From positions 41,123-105,122 of the forward strand of contig DASSMA010000045.1 in the NCBI GenBank assembly GCA_035689115.1: a stretch of DNA of 64,000 bases. Reading direction: 5' to 3'. Position numbers and translations under genes: made by a program. Positions 1 to 7,995 of the stretch are shown piece by piece. The first letter of the stretch is position 1. Each line of letters begins with the position of its first letter. The DNA is from JAHFUS01 sp035689115. GTDB taxonomy: Bacteria; Actinomycetota; Acidimicrobiia; Acidimicrobiales; GCA-2861595. The notes beneath the pieces are model-generated. The model was not told where the DNA came from. It made no database searches and saw only the letters and a list, made by a program, of their open reading frames with translations.

Positions 1-1
1 C

Positions 2-325
2 CACGACGACTCGCCGAACCCCCGGCTGCGGCCGGCGGCCGTGCGCACGGTGTCGCCGGCGCCGGGCGCCCTCCAGGTCCGCCAGACCGACATCTTCGTC
101 GAGCTCGACCCCGGCTACCGGGCCTCGCTGGTGGTCAACGGCGTGGCCATTCCCGACGACCAGGTCGACGTGATCGGAGGCCTCAACCGCTACACCTTCA
201 CGCCGGGGAAGGATCGGGAGGTGAAGCGCCTCGAGCCGGGCCAGAACTGCGCCATCGTGTCGTTCGCCCTGGCGGTGGGCGGCGGCGACCCCGGCGAGTA
301 CCAGTGGTGCTTCACCGTCTCCTGA
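2..325 (+). CDS. C-terminal part of a hypothetical protein, cut by the window edge
   Basis: The frame is open from the first bases, so the true start lies outside the window or very near its edge; the first in-frame GTG is at 41. The visible 107 residues are hydrophilic, with short beta-prone stretches (SLVVNGVAIPDDQ, YTFTPGKD) and a C-terminal QWCFTVS. There is one Cys in the middle and one near the end, which would suit a small extracytoplasmic beta domain with a disulfide. I do not recognise a family. The stop lies one base from the convergent ligA stop. Confidence 0.55.
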   Translation, partial: HDDSPNPRLRPAAVRTVSPAPGALQVRQTDIFVELDPGYRASLVVNGVAIPDDQVDVIGGLNRYTFTPGKDREVKRLEPGQNCAIVSFALAVGGGDPGEYQWCFTVS

Positions 326-326
326 C

Positions 327-2345
327 CTACAACTGACCCGTCTCCAGGAGGCGCTCGAAGGCGGCCTCGTCGATCACCGGGACGCCCAGTTCGGCGGCCT
401 TGGTGATCTTGGCGCCGCCGGGGGCCTCGCCGGCCACCACCGCCGTCGTCTTCTTCGACACGCTGCCCGGCGACTTGCCGCCCCGGGCCTTGACGGCCTC
501 CTCGGCCGACTCCCGCGACCAGCGCTCCAGCGTGCCGGTGACCACGAGGGACACGCCGGCCAGGACCTGGGGCACGTCGGGGGCGGCCGGTCCCTCGAAG
601 TTCACGCCGGCCGCCCGCAGCCGCTCGACCACCCCGCGGTTGCGCTCGTCGTCGAAGAAGGCCCGGACGCTGGCCGCGATGGTGGGGCCGATGCCCTCGA
701 TGGCCGCCAGCTCCTCGGTGGACGCCGCCATGATCCGGTCGAGGTGGCCCATGGCCCGGGCCAGGACCTGCGACCCGGTGCCGCCCAGGTGGGGCACCGC
801 CAGCGCCACCAGCAGGTTGGCCAGCGGCCGGTCCTTGGACTCCTCGATGGCCCGCCCGAGGTTCCCCACCGACACGTCGCCGAAGCGCTCGATGGCCCGC
901 ACCTTGTCGAGGTCGAGGGTGTAGATGTCGGCCACGTCGCCGATGAGGCCCTGGTCCAGCAGGAGCTGGACGGTGCGCTCCCCCAGGCCGGCGATGTCCA
1001 TGGCGCCCCGGGAGGCGAAGTGCTCGATGCGGCGGGCCACCTGGGCCGGGCAGTCGATGTTGACGCAGTTGGTGTCGGCCGCCCCCGGAAGGCGCACCAG
1101 CGGGCCCCCGCAGCTCGGGCAGGTGGCCGGGAACCGCCACTCCGGGAGCCCCTCAGGGCGCAGCGACAGCACCGGCCCCACGACCTCGGGGATCACGTCG
1201 CCCGCCTTGCGGACGATCACGGTGTCGCCCTCCCGCACGTCCTTGAGCCGCACCTGGTCCTCGTTGTGGAGGGTGGCGACGCCGACCGTGGACCCGCCCA
1301 CGAACACCGGCTCGAGCATGGCGAACGGGGTGGCCCGCCCCGACGGCCCTATGGACACCTGGATCTGGCGGAGCAGGGTGGTGCGCTCCTCGGGCGGGAA
1401 CTTGTAGGCGACGGCCCAGCGGGGCGCCTTCGACGTCGACCCCAGCTCGTTGCGCTGGGCCAGGTCGTCGACCTTCACCACCACGCCGTCGATCTCGTAG
1501 TCGAGGTCGTGGCGGTGGGCCTGCCAGTGCCGGCAGTAGGCGTGCACCTCGTCCAGGGTCCCCTTCACCTCGATGGCCGGGTTGACGGGGAACCCGGCGG
1601 CCTTCAGGTACTCCAGGGTCTCGGCGTGGCGGGTGAAGGCCGGCCCGCCCTCGACGTGACCCAGCTGGTAGGCCCAGAACCCGAGCCGGCGGCCGGCGGT
1701 GACGCGGGCGTCCTTCTGGCGCAGCGAGCCGGCGCCGGCGTTGCGGGGGTTGGCGAACAGGCGGCCGCCCTCCTCGGCCTGGCGCTTGTTGAGGTCCTCG
1801 AAGGCCGACGTCGGCATGTAGACCTCGCCCCGCACCTCCAGCTCCGTCGGCGGGCGGTCGAGCGGCAGGCGGTCGGGGATGACCGCCACCGTGGCGATGT
1901 TGGGGGTCACGTCCTCGCCCACCCGGCCGTCGCCCCGGGTGGCGGCCCGGACCATCACGCCGTCCTCGTACAGCAGGGAGATGGCGACGCCGTCGATCTT
2001 CAGCTCGCAGACGAACTCCACCGCCCCGGAGATGAACCGCTCCATCCGCCGGCCCCACGCCACCAGCTCGTCGAGGGACGTGACGTTGTCGAGCGACATC
2101 ATGCGGGTGCGGTGCTCGACGGGGGCGAACAGGGTGGACGCCGCCGCCCCCACCGTCTGGGTGGGCGACGAGGCCGTCACCAGGTCGGGGTGGGTCTCCT
2201 CGATGACCGCCAGCTCCCGCACCAGGGCGTCGTAGTCGGCGTCGCTGATCTCCGGCTCGTCGAGCTGGTAGTAGCGGACGTTGTGGTGCTCGATCTGCCG
2301 GCGCAGCTCGTCGGCCCGCTCCGCCGGGTTCGGGTCACACGTCAC
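327..2345 (-). CDS. ligA: NAD-dependent DNA ligase LigA
   Basis: It seals nicks in duplex DNA using NAD+, in replication and repair. The protein is about 672 residues, matching the usual 670. It shows the N-terminal Ia region, the adenylation motif KIDG with the nucleophilic Lys near residue 116, an OB fold, a four-Cys zinc finger (CPSCGG ... CVNIDCPAQ), helix-hairpin-helix repeats and a C-terminal BRCT domain. I chose the GTG at 2345 because GGAGGA lies nine bases upstream and the start overlaps the upstream stop as GTGA. A longer start at 2369 is possible but would overlap the upstream gene by 28 bases. Confidence 0.95.
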   Translation of the reverse strand: MTCDPNPAERADELRRQIEHHNVRYYQLDEPEISDADYDALVRELAVIEETHPDLVTASSPTQTVGAAASTLFAPVEHRTRMMSLDNVTSLDELVAWGRRMERFISGAVEFVCELKIDGVAISLLYEDGVMVRAATRGDGRVGEDVTPNIATVAVIPDRLPLDRPPTELEVRGEVYMPTSAFEDLNKRQAEEGGRLFANPRNAGAGSLRQKDARVTAGRRLGFWAYQLGHVEGGPAFTRHAETLEYLKAAGFPVNPAIEVKGTLDEVHAYCRHWQAHRHDLDYEIDGVVVKVDDLAQRNELGSTSKAPRWAVAYKFPPEERTTLLRQIQVSIGPSGRATPFAMLEPVFVGGSTVGVATLHNEDQVRLKDVREGDTVIVRKAGDVIPEVVGPVLSLRPEGLPEWRFPATCPSCGGPLVRLPGAADTNCVNIDCPAQVARRIEHFASRGAMDIAGLGERTVQLLLDQGLIGDVADIYTLDLDKVRAIERFGDVSVGNLGRAIEESKDRPLANLLVALAVPHLGGTGSQVLARAMGHLDRIMAASTEELAAIEGIGPTIAASVRAFFDDERNRGVVERLRAAGVNFEGPAAPDVPQVLAGVSLVVTGTLERWSRESAEEAVKARGGKSPGSVSKKTTAVVAGEAPGGAKITKAAELGVPVIDEAAFERLLETGQL

Positions 2346-2602
2346 TTGTCCAGGTCCTCCGGCCACCACTCCTCGTCCTCGGCCGGCTCCGCCTCGGGGG
2401 CGGCGGCGGGTGCCGGCTCCGGCGGGGCCTCCGCCGGTCGGCGGCGCCGGCTGAGGCGGGGCGCCGCCTCCCCCGCCGCCTCCACCTGGCGCCTGGACGC
2501 CTCCAGGACGGCGAGGAGCTCCTCGGCCGGTGCGGACTCCTGGCGGATGGCCAGGCTGTAGCGCTTGAACACGTCGAGATCGACCAGCCGAACGTCTCCC
2601 AT
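2342..2602 (-). CDS. small acidic hypothetical protein upstream of ligA
   Basis: An 86-residue protein beginning MGDVRLVDLD. The N-terminal 45 residues look helical (VFKRYSLAIRQE ... LLAVLEASRRQ). The tail is low-complexity Pro/Ala/Glu and ends in the acidic, aromatic EDEEWWPEDLDK. Its stop overlaps the ligA start as GTGA, so the two are probably co-transcribed and translationally coupled. The frame stays open upstream through a repeat element, but that extension is repeat-encoded, so I start at the ATG at 2602. Function is unknown; a ligase- or DNA-associated role is only suggested by position. Confidence 0.7.
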   Translation of the reverse strand: MGDVRLVDLDVFKRYSLAIRQESAPAEELLAVLEASRRQVEAAGEAAPRLSRRRRPAEAPPEPAPAAAPEAEPAEDEEWWPEDLDK

Positions 2603-2673
2603 GCCGAGAGATTGTCGCCTGGCGCCGCGCTCTGCCAGAGTTTCGCCGTCATGGGCCGGGAAGCGACACCACC

Positions 2674-2810
2674 GGTGACCGGCCCGGGAGGACGGTCCAT
2701 CGGCAATTCGCCGGTGCGACACCCCCGAAGGGGTGGCGTGGCGGTGACCGGCCCGGGAGGACGGTCCATCGGCAATTCGCCGGTGCGACACCCCGAAGGG
2801 GTGGCGCACC
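2674..2810 (+). repeat. tandem pair of a 68-69 bp two-hairpin repeat
   Basis: Two direct copies (2674-2742 and 2743-2810), each beginning GGTGACCGGCCCGGGAGG, differ by one C in a C-run and at the last few bases. Each unit holds an imperfect hairpin GACCGGCC/GGACGGTC. Copy 2 also holds a longer hairpin CGGTGCGACACCCC / GGGGTGGCGCACCG with loop GAA and a single mismatch. The pair fills most of the 209-bp gap between divergent genes, and the next GGTGACC supplies the GTG start at 2812. A third, diverged copy lies at 60031-60097. Confidence 0.9.
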
Positions 2811-2811
2811 G

Positions 2812-3678
2812 GTGACCTTCCAGCGACTCGTCCCGTGGGCCCTCCGGGCCGCCTGGGCCGTGCTCCCGTTCACCGTGGGGCCGGCCGTGGCCGGCGCTCT
2901 CGCCGAGCACGGCGACGCGGTGGGAACCGTCGCCACCGTCGGCCTGTGGGCGGTGTGGGGCGGCGTCCTCGTCGCCACGCTGTTCCCCCACCCGGTCAGC
3001 CTGACGGCCGTGCGCTGTGCCACACCCGGTGCCGTGGTGGCCACCGCCGCGGCCGGCATCGCTGGCCACTGGTCGCCGCCCGCCCTCGCCACCGCCGCCC
3101 TCGCCACCGCCGTGGCCTTCCTGCCGGAGACGGGCGCGGTGTGCGTCAACGGGCCCGCCTACCCCAACGAGCGCCGGTTCCTCCTGCGGGCGCCGGCCCC
3201 GCTGCTGCTCGGCGTGCTGGGCCTGGCGTGGGCGCTGGCCTTCGGTCCTCTCGTCGCCGGCCTGCTGCTCCTGGCCGCCGCCGTGTGGGTCGCCGGCGGC
3301 GTCCTGCTGGCGCTCGGCCTGCCGCTCTCGTGGCTCCTCCTGCGGGGCATGCACAGCCTCTCGCTGCGGTGGTTCGTCTTCGTGCCCGCCGGCGTGGTGC
3401 TGCACGACCCCATCGCCATGGCCGACCCGGTGCTCATGCGCCGGCAGACGGTGGCCGGGCTGGGCCCGGCCGAGTCGACCACCACCGCTCTCGACCTCAC
3501 CCAGACGGCGCCCGGTCTGGCCGTCGAACTGGCGCTCACCGAACCCGTCCCGATGATGCGCGTGCGCCCCGGCCGGCGCCAGGGCGAGAGCGTCTCGGCC
3601 GCGCGCCTGCTGTTCACCCCCACCCGTCCCGGCGCCCTGCTGGAGGAGGCGGCGGCCCGGGGCCTCCCGGTGCGCTGA
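2812..3678 (+). CDS. multi-pass membrane protein, unknown function
   Basis: A 288-residue protein whose N-terminal two thirds hold about five or six hydrophobic segments (for example WAVWGGVLVATLF and VAGLLLLAAAVWVAGGVLL). A soluble C-terminal domain of about 90 residues begins near FVFVPAGVVLHDP. Family members of this general shape are common hypothetical proteins in Acidimicrobiia, but I cannot assign a function. The GTG start sits exactly at the end of the preceding repeat, with AAGGGG 14 bases upstream as the only ribosome-site candidate, so the start is uncertain. It converges on ppk2. Confidence 0.75.
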   Translation: MTFQRLVPWALRAAWAVLPFTVGPAVAGALAEHGDAVGTVATVGLWAVWGGVLVATLFPHPVSLTAVRCATPGAVVATAAAGIAGHWSPPALATAALATAVAFLPETGAVCVNGPAYPNERRFLLRAPAPLLLGVLGLAWALAFGPLVAGLLLLAAAVWVAGGVLLALGLPLSWLLLRGMHSLSLRWFVFVPAGVVLHDPIAMADPVLMRRQTVAGLGPAESTTTALDLTQTAPGLAVELALTEPVPMMRVRPGRRQGESVSAARLLFTPTRPGALLEEAAARGLPVR

Positions 3679-3702
3679 CCCCCCGATCTCGAAGATCCGC
3701 GG

Positions 3703-4512
3703 CTAGCGGATGACCACCCCGGTGGTGTCGTCGCCCGGCGGGTACTGCGGGTCGAGGTGCTCCAGCGTCTCGACGAGGATCGTGCTGACCGCCCAGTTCC
3801 GGTACCACTTCCGGTCGGCCGGCACGACGAACCAGGGGGCGTGGGCGGTGGAGGTCCGGCTGATGGCCTCCTCGAAGGCGGCCTGGTAGTCGTCCCACCG
3901 GGCCCGCTCGTCGAGGTCGCCGCGGCGAAACTTCCAGCGCTTCTCGGGATCGTCGATGCGAGCCTGGAGGCGCTCGGCCTGCTCCTCCTTCGAGATGTGG
4001 AGGAAGAGCTTCACGATGGTGGTGCCGTTCTCGGCGAGCAGGTGCTCGAAGTCGTTGATCCGCCCGTACCGGGGCCGCCACACCTTCTCCGGCACAAGGT
4101 CGTGTACGCGCACCACCAGCACGTCCTCGTAGTGCGAGCGGTTGAACACCACGACCTCGCCCTTGGCCGGCGTGTGCCGGTGGATGCGCCAGAGGAAGTC
4201 GTGGTCGAGGTCCTCCTGGCAGGGCGCCCGGAAGGAGACGACCCGGGCCCCGCTCGGGTTGAAGGCGCCGAAGACGTGCTTCACGGTGCCGTCCTTGCCG
4301 CCGGCATCGATGGCCTGGAGGAGGACCAGCACGGAGCGGGCGTGCTCGGCCCACAGCCGCTCCTGGAGGGCGGCCAGCCGCTCGGTGAGGGGGCCCACGG
4401 CGGCACGCGTCTCCTCCTCGTCGTCGGAGCCCGGCGTGCCGGCGGTGTCGATGTCCTTCAGCCGGACCCCGTGGTCGGGGTCGACCCGCCAGCGCCCGCC
4501 CGGATGGGCCAT
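3703..4512 (-). CDS. ppk2: polyphosphate kinase 2 family protein
   Basis: It transfers phosphate between polyphosphate and nucleotides. The 269-residue protein shows the PPK2 fold: a Walker A-like DAGGKDGTVKHV, a Walker B/lid region NRSHYEDVLVVRV, and later WKFRRGDLDERARWDDY and PADRKWYRNW. The NRSHYEDV form resembles the class III, AMP/ADP-phosphorylating subgroup, which is an inference. The ATG overlaps the mnmA stop by one base (TGATG), so it is probably the last gene of the desulfurase-mnmA operon. Confidence 0.9.
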   Translation of the reverse strand: MAHPGGRWRVDPDHGVRLKDIDTAGTPGSDDEEETRAAVGPLTERLAALQERLWAEHARSVLVLLQAIDAGGKDGTVKHVFGAFNPSGARVVSFRAPCQEDLDHDFLWRIHRHTPAKGEVVVFNRSHYEDVLVVRVHDLVPEKVWRPRYGRINDFEHLLAENGTTIVKLFLHISKEEQAERLQARIDDPEKRWKFRRGDLDERARWDDYQAAFEEAISRTSTAHAPWFVVPADRKWYRNWAVSTILVETLEHLDPQYPPGDDTTGVVIR

Positions 4513-5537
4513 CAGGCGGCCAGACCGGCGCCGAGCACCCGGTCGCCGGCGTAGAGAGCCACCGTCTGGCCGGGCGCCACCCGTCGCTGCGGCCAGTCCC
4601 ACCGGACGGCGGCCCCGTCCCAGGTGGCGGCGGCCGGTGCGCCGTGGGCGCTGGCCTGGGCGGTCACCTCGGTGCCCGCTGGGACCGGCTCGTCGACCCA
4701 CGACACCTGCTCCAGCGCCACCCCGCCGGCGAGGACGTCGGCGGCCGTTCCCACCGTGACGGTGCGCCCCGGCACGTCGACGGCGACCGCGTAGCGCCGC
4801 TCCGTGCCTACGCCCATGCCCCGGCGCTGGCCCACGGTGACCAGCTCGACGGCGGGCACGGCGCCGACCACCGAGCCGGTGACGGCGTCCACCAGGCGCC
4901 CCGGGTGCAGGGCGATGCGCGGCCCGAGGAACGCCTCCCGGCCGCCGGTGGACGTGACGAAGCACACGTCCTGGCTGTCGGGCTTGGCGGCCGTCCGCAG
5001 GCCGAGGGCGGCGGCCCGGTCCCGCACGCCGGCCTTGGTGAGCTCGCCGACCGGCAGCAGGAGCCGGGCCAGCTGCGACTGCCCGAGCATGGAGAGGACG
5101 TACGACTGGTCCTTGGCCCCGTCGGCGCCCCGGCGCAGCTCGTACCGGACGCCTGCAGGCGCCACCCGGGCGTGATGCCCGGTGGCCACGGCGTCGAAGC
5201 CGAGCTTCACCGCCCGGTCGAGGAAGCGGTCGAACTTCAGGTGGCGGTTGCACTCGATGCAGGGGTTGGGCGTGCGGCCGGCGGCGTGGGCGGCGGCGTA
5301 GGGCCCCACCACGCGGGCCTCGAAGTCGTCGGTGAAGTTGAACACGTGGTGGGTGATGCCCAGCTGCCGGGCGACGGCCCGGGCGTCCTCCACGTCGGCC
5401 ACCGAGCAGCAGCCCGAGTCGCCGGCGCCGCCCCACAGCTTCATGGTGGCGCCCACGACCTCGTGGCCCGCCTCCAGCAGCAGGGCGGCGGCCACCGAGG
5501 AGTCGACTCCGCCGGACATGGCGACGAGAACCCGCAT
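4512..5537 (-). CDS. mnmA: tRNA-uridine 2-sulfurtransferase MnmA
   Basis: It thiolates U34 of tRNA Lys, Glu and Gln using sulfur relayed from a cysteine desulfurase. The 341-residue protein starts with the PP-loop MSGGVDSSVAAALL and carries both catalytic cysteines, in NPCIECNRHLKF and SQDVCFV. The HH motif in ATGHHARV and the GQRRGMGVG region are also present, followed by the C-terminal beta-barrel. Its start overlaps the stop of the upstream cysteine desulfurase (TGATG), which fits a functional sulfur-relay pair. Confidence 0.95.
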   Translation of the reverse strand: MRVLVAMSGGVDSSVAAALLLEAGHEVVGATMKLWGGAGDSGCCSVADVEDARAVARQLGITHHVFNFTDDFEARVVGPYAAAHAAGRTPNPCIECNRHLKFDRFLDRAVKLGFDAVATGHHARVAPAGVRYELRRGADGAKDQSYVLSMLGQSQLARLLLPVGELTKAGVRDRAAALGLRTAAKPDSQDVCFVTSTGGREAFLGPRIALHPGRLVDAVTGSVVGAVPAVELVTVGQRRGMGVGTERRYAVAVDVPGRTVTVGTAADVLAGGVALEQVSWVDEPVPAGTEVTAQASAHGAPAAATWDGAAVRWDWPQRRVAPGQTVALYAGDRVLGAGLAA

Positions 5538-6655
5538 CACACGCGCAGCTTCTCCACTGCGGCGGGGACGGCCTTCAGAGCGAGATCCACCTCGTCGTCG
5601 GTGGTGGTGACGCCGAGCGACAGCCGCAGGCTGGACAGGGCCTCGGACCGGGGGACGCCCATGGCGGTGAGGACGTGCGACGGCTCGATGGCCCCGCTGG
5701 CGCAGGCCGACCCGGCCGAGGCGCACACGCCGGCGTCGTCGAGCAGGACGAGGAGGGCCTCGCTCTCCACCCCGGGGAAGCGCAGGTGGCAGCTGCCGGC
5801 GACGCGTCCGGCCCGCCGGCCCGTCTCCACCGCCCCGGGGACGGCGGCGAGGAGCCCGTCGGCCAAGCGGTCCCGCAGGGCGCCGACGCGCTCGTTCACC
5901 GCCTGGCGGCCGGCGACCGTGGCCCGCATGGCCGCCGCCATGCCCACGATGCCCGCCACGTTGTGGGTGCCGCTGCGCCGGTCCCGCTCCTGCCCACCGC
6001 CGTGGAACAGGGGCACGATCTCGACGCCGGCCCGGACCACCAGGGCGCCCACGCCCTTGGGGCCGCCGAACTTGTGGGCGCTCACGGCCACCAGGTCGGC
6101 CGGCGCGGCGAGGGCGGCCACGTCGAGCCACGGGAAGGCCTGCACGGCGTCGGTGTGGAGGACGGCGCCCGGCGCCCGCCGGCGCACGACCTCGGCCACC
6201 TCGGCCAGCGGCTCGACGGTGCCGACCTCGTTGTTGGCCAGCATCACCGACACCACCGACACCCCGTCGTCGAGGGCGCCGGCCAGGGCGTCGAGGTCGA
6301 CCACGCCGTCGCCGTCGACCGCCACCACCCGGCCCCCGAGGGCGTGGGTGGCGTGCAGGACGGCGTGGTGCTCGACGGCGCTGCACACCACCGTGCCCCC
6401 CCGCTTGCCCACCACGCCGGCCAGGGCCAGGTTGTCGGCCTCGGTCCCGCCGGCGGTGAACACCACCTCGCCCGGCTGGCACCCGAGCGCCTCCGCCACC
6501 GTGTCGCGCGCCTCGTCGACAGCGGCCCGGGCGGCCCGCGACACCGCGTGCGACCCCGACGGGTTGCCGAACCCGTCGGTCAGGAACGGCAGCATCGCCT
6601 CCAGCCCCTCGGGGCGCAGGGGCGTCGTCGCCGCGTGGTCCAGGTAGGCCGTCAC
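5537..6655 (-). CDS. cysteine desulfurase, NifS/IscS type
   Basis: A PLP enzyme that removes sulfur from cysteine and passes it on as a persulfide. The 372-residue protein begins with the class V aminotransferase signature YLDHAATTPL. It has the PLP lysine in SAHKFGGPKG and the mobile-loop cysteine in GSACASGAIEPSHVL. I chose the GTG at 6655, with a G-rich ribosome site before it. The frame runs further upstream, but only through the palindromic repeat. Overlap with mnmA indicates tRNA thiolation as its main job, though it may also serve Fe-S assembly. Confidence 0.93.
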   Translation of the reverse strand: MTAYLDHAATTPLRPEGLEAMLPFLTDGFGNPSGSHAVSRAARAAVDEARDTVAEALGCQPGEVVFTAGGTEADNLALAGVVGKRGGTVVCSAVEHHAVLHATHALGGRVVAVDGDGVVDLDALAGALDDGVSVVSVMLANNEVGTVEPLAEVAEVVRRRAPGAVLHTDAVQAFPWLDVAALAAPADLVAVSAHKFGGPKGVGALVVRAGVEIVPLFHGGGQERDRRSGTHNVAGIVGMAAAMRATVAGRQAVNERVGALRDRLADGLLAAVPGAVETGRRAGRVAGSCHLRFPGVESEALLVLLDDAGVCASAGSACASGAIEPSHVLTAMGVPRSEALSSLRLSLGVTTTDDEVDLALKAVPAAVEKLRV

Positions 6656-6679
6656 CGCCCCCCAGCCTACGACCCTGCT

Positions 6680-6724
6680 TCCCGAGTACATAGGGTGCGG
6701 TTTCCGCACCCTATGTACTCGGGA
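6680..6724. repeat. 45-bp palindromic repeat, copy A
   Basis: Two 21-bp arms, TCCCGAGTACATAGGGTGCGG and its exact complement, flank a TTT loop. It lies between the stop of the AMP-ligase-like gene (7 bases away) and the start of the cysteine desulfurase gene, both on the minus strand. The stem could stop transcription or stabilise a 3' end, but there is no T-run. The same core recurs at 25779-25823 and 34625-34669. Confidence 0.95.
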
Positions 6725-6731
6725 GCAAGGG

Positions 6732-7946
6732 TCAGGCGCGGGTGTCGACCACGCGGTGGTCGCCGTGGCGGGCCAGGCGGGCGTCGAGGGTGCCCTCGTC
6801 GAGCACGACGTACTGGGTGGCGGCCAGCTCGGCGTCGAGCTCGGCCAGCAGGCGGGGCAGCGGCGTGCCGCTCCGGGGGGTGAGGAACACCAGCAGCTCC
6901 TCGATGCCGTCGACCACCCGCAGCTCGGCCTGCCAGCGGGCCACGCCTGCGTGGCGGTCGAGGACCCGCAGGAACGACGGCTCCCCCGAGGTCACGGTGA
7001 GCCGGGGCCCCGGCCGCTTGCACGACGGGCACGGCTCGTCCTCGAGGGAGGCGAACACACCGGTGCGCAGCCGGACGAGCACGGTGCCCGACCACCCGAG
7101 CGCCGTCCACACCACCTCGCCGTCGGCGCCCGGCGGCACCGCCGTGCCCGAGAGGGGGTCGGCAATCTGGATCACCTCGGCGTCGGGCCAGGTGTGCAGG
7201 TCGATGCCGCCCTTGCACTCCCACCACATGGCCCGGGCGCCCGGCGGCGCCCAGGCCGACACGAGCGTGACCCGGGGCGGGAGCAGGGCGTGGAGGCGGG
7301 AGCGCAGCCCGTCGTCGAGCGGCTCGCCGGCGGCGAGGACCACGCGCACGCGGGAGCGCCAGCCGTCGAGCGTGCCGCCCTCCTCGTCGTCGGCGCTCAG
7401 GAGGCGGGCCAGGTCGCCGGGCCGGCCGGCCAGCACGCTGGGCAGCAGCCGGGCGGCATCGGCCGGGCGGGGCACCGGCGGCACGTGGAACGCCGGTACC
7501 CCGTAGGCCCGCGCCCCCAGCACCAGCTGCCAGTAGGGCAGGTGGGGGCCGGCGGGGAGGAACCCGAGCAGCACGTCGTCGGGGCGCACCCCGGAGCCCC
7601 GCAGCCACTCGGCGCCCATGCCGGCCAGGCGCTCGAGGTCCTCCTCCGACGACCCGACGGGCACGCCGGCCTGCACCATCCAGTGCACCGGCTTGTAGCG
7701 CCGCAACACCCGCCGGCGCCGGCGCCGCTTGCGCCGGCTCTCCCCCATCGGCACCGGCGGGCGGAGCACCAGCGAGGCCGGCTCGGAGACGTCCTCCAGC
7801 GTCACCGGCGTCACCCGGGCCAGCTCGGCGGCGCTGCCGGGGACGCGGCCGCCGTCGGCCGTCAGCCGCTGGCGCAGCGCCGGCGCGTAGGCCGCCACCT
7901 CGTCGTCGAGGTAGCGGCTGATGCGCTTGTCGCGGGACCGTGCCAT
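6732..7946 (-). CDS. adenylate-forming (phenylacetate-CoA ligase-like) protein
   Basis: A 404-residue protein with a layout like PaaK/CoF390-synthetase relatives: a central region with LGARAYGVPAFHV, a VRVVLAAGEPLDDGLR segment, a DGEVVWTALGW strand and a C-terminal domain with CPSCKRPGPRLTV. The classical AMP-binding P-loop (T/S-rich, followed by GTTG) is not clear. A Lys/Arg-rich stretch near residues 70-83 is unusual. Substrate is unknown, and it could be an inactive or diverged paralogue. It is preceded by a secreted beta-helix gene on the same strand. Confidence 0.7.
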   Translation of the reverse strand: MARSRDKRISRYLDDEVAAYAPALRQRLTADGGRVPGSAAELARVTPVTLEDVSEPASLVLRPPVPMGESRRKRRRRRRVLRRYKPVHWMVQAGVPVGSSEEDLERLAGMGAEWLRGSGVRPDDVLLGFLPAGPHLPYWQLVLGARAYGVPAFHVPPVPRPADAARLLPSVLAGRPGDLARLLSADDEEGGTLDGWRSRVRVVLAAGEPLDDGLRSRLHALLPPRVTLVSAWAPPGARAMWWECKGGIDLHTWPDAEVIQIADPLSGTAVPPGADGEVVWTALGWSGTVLVRLRTGVFASLEDEPCPSCKRPGPRLTVTSGEPSFLRVLDRHAGVARWQAELRVVDGIEELLVFLTPRSGTPLPRLLAELDAELAATQYVVLDEGTLDARLARHGDHRVVDTRA

Positions 7947-7995
7947 ACGCCGGCGACCCTACCGGCGCCGGCACCGGCCGGGGGCGACGCTCCGG

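Noticed and set aside
2345..2369. Longer LigA start at 2369
   Set aside because: It would extend the overlap with the upstream gene to 28 bases, whereas the GTG at 2345 has GGAGGA nine bases upstream and a GTGA junction.
2603..2809. Repeat-encoded N-terminal extension (SHRRIADGPSSRAGH repeated) of the small protein before ligA
   Set aside because: The repeated peptide comes from the tandem DNA repeat in an open frame; the ATG at 2602 starts the non-repetitive protein.
2674..2810. CRISPR array
   Set aside because: Only two adjacent copies without spacers, each an imperfect hairpin pair; no cas genes.
3684..3697. GATCT-CGA-AGATC as a terminator between the membrane protein and ppk2
   Set aside because: A five-base stem is too weak, and no T-run follows.
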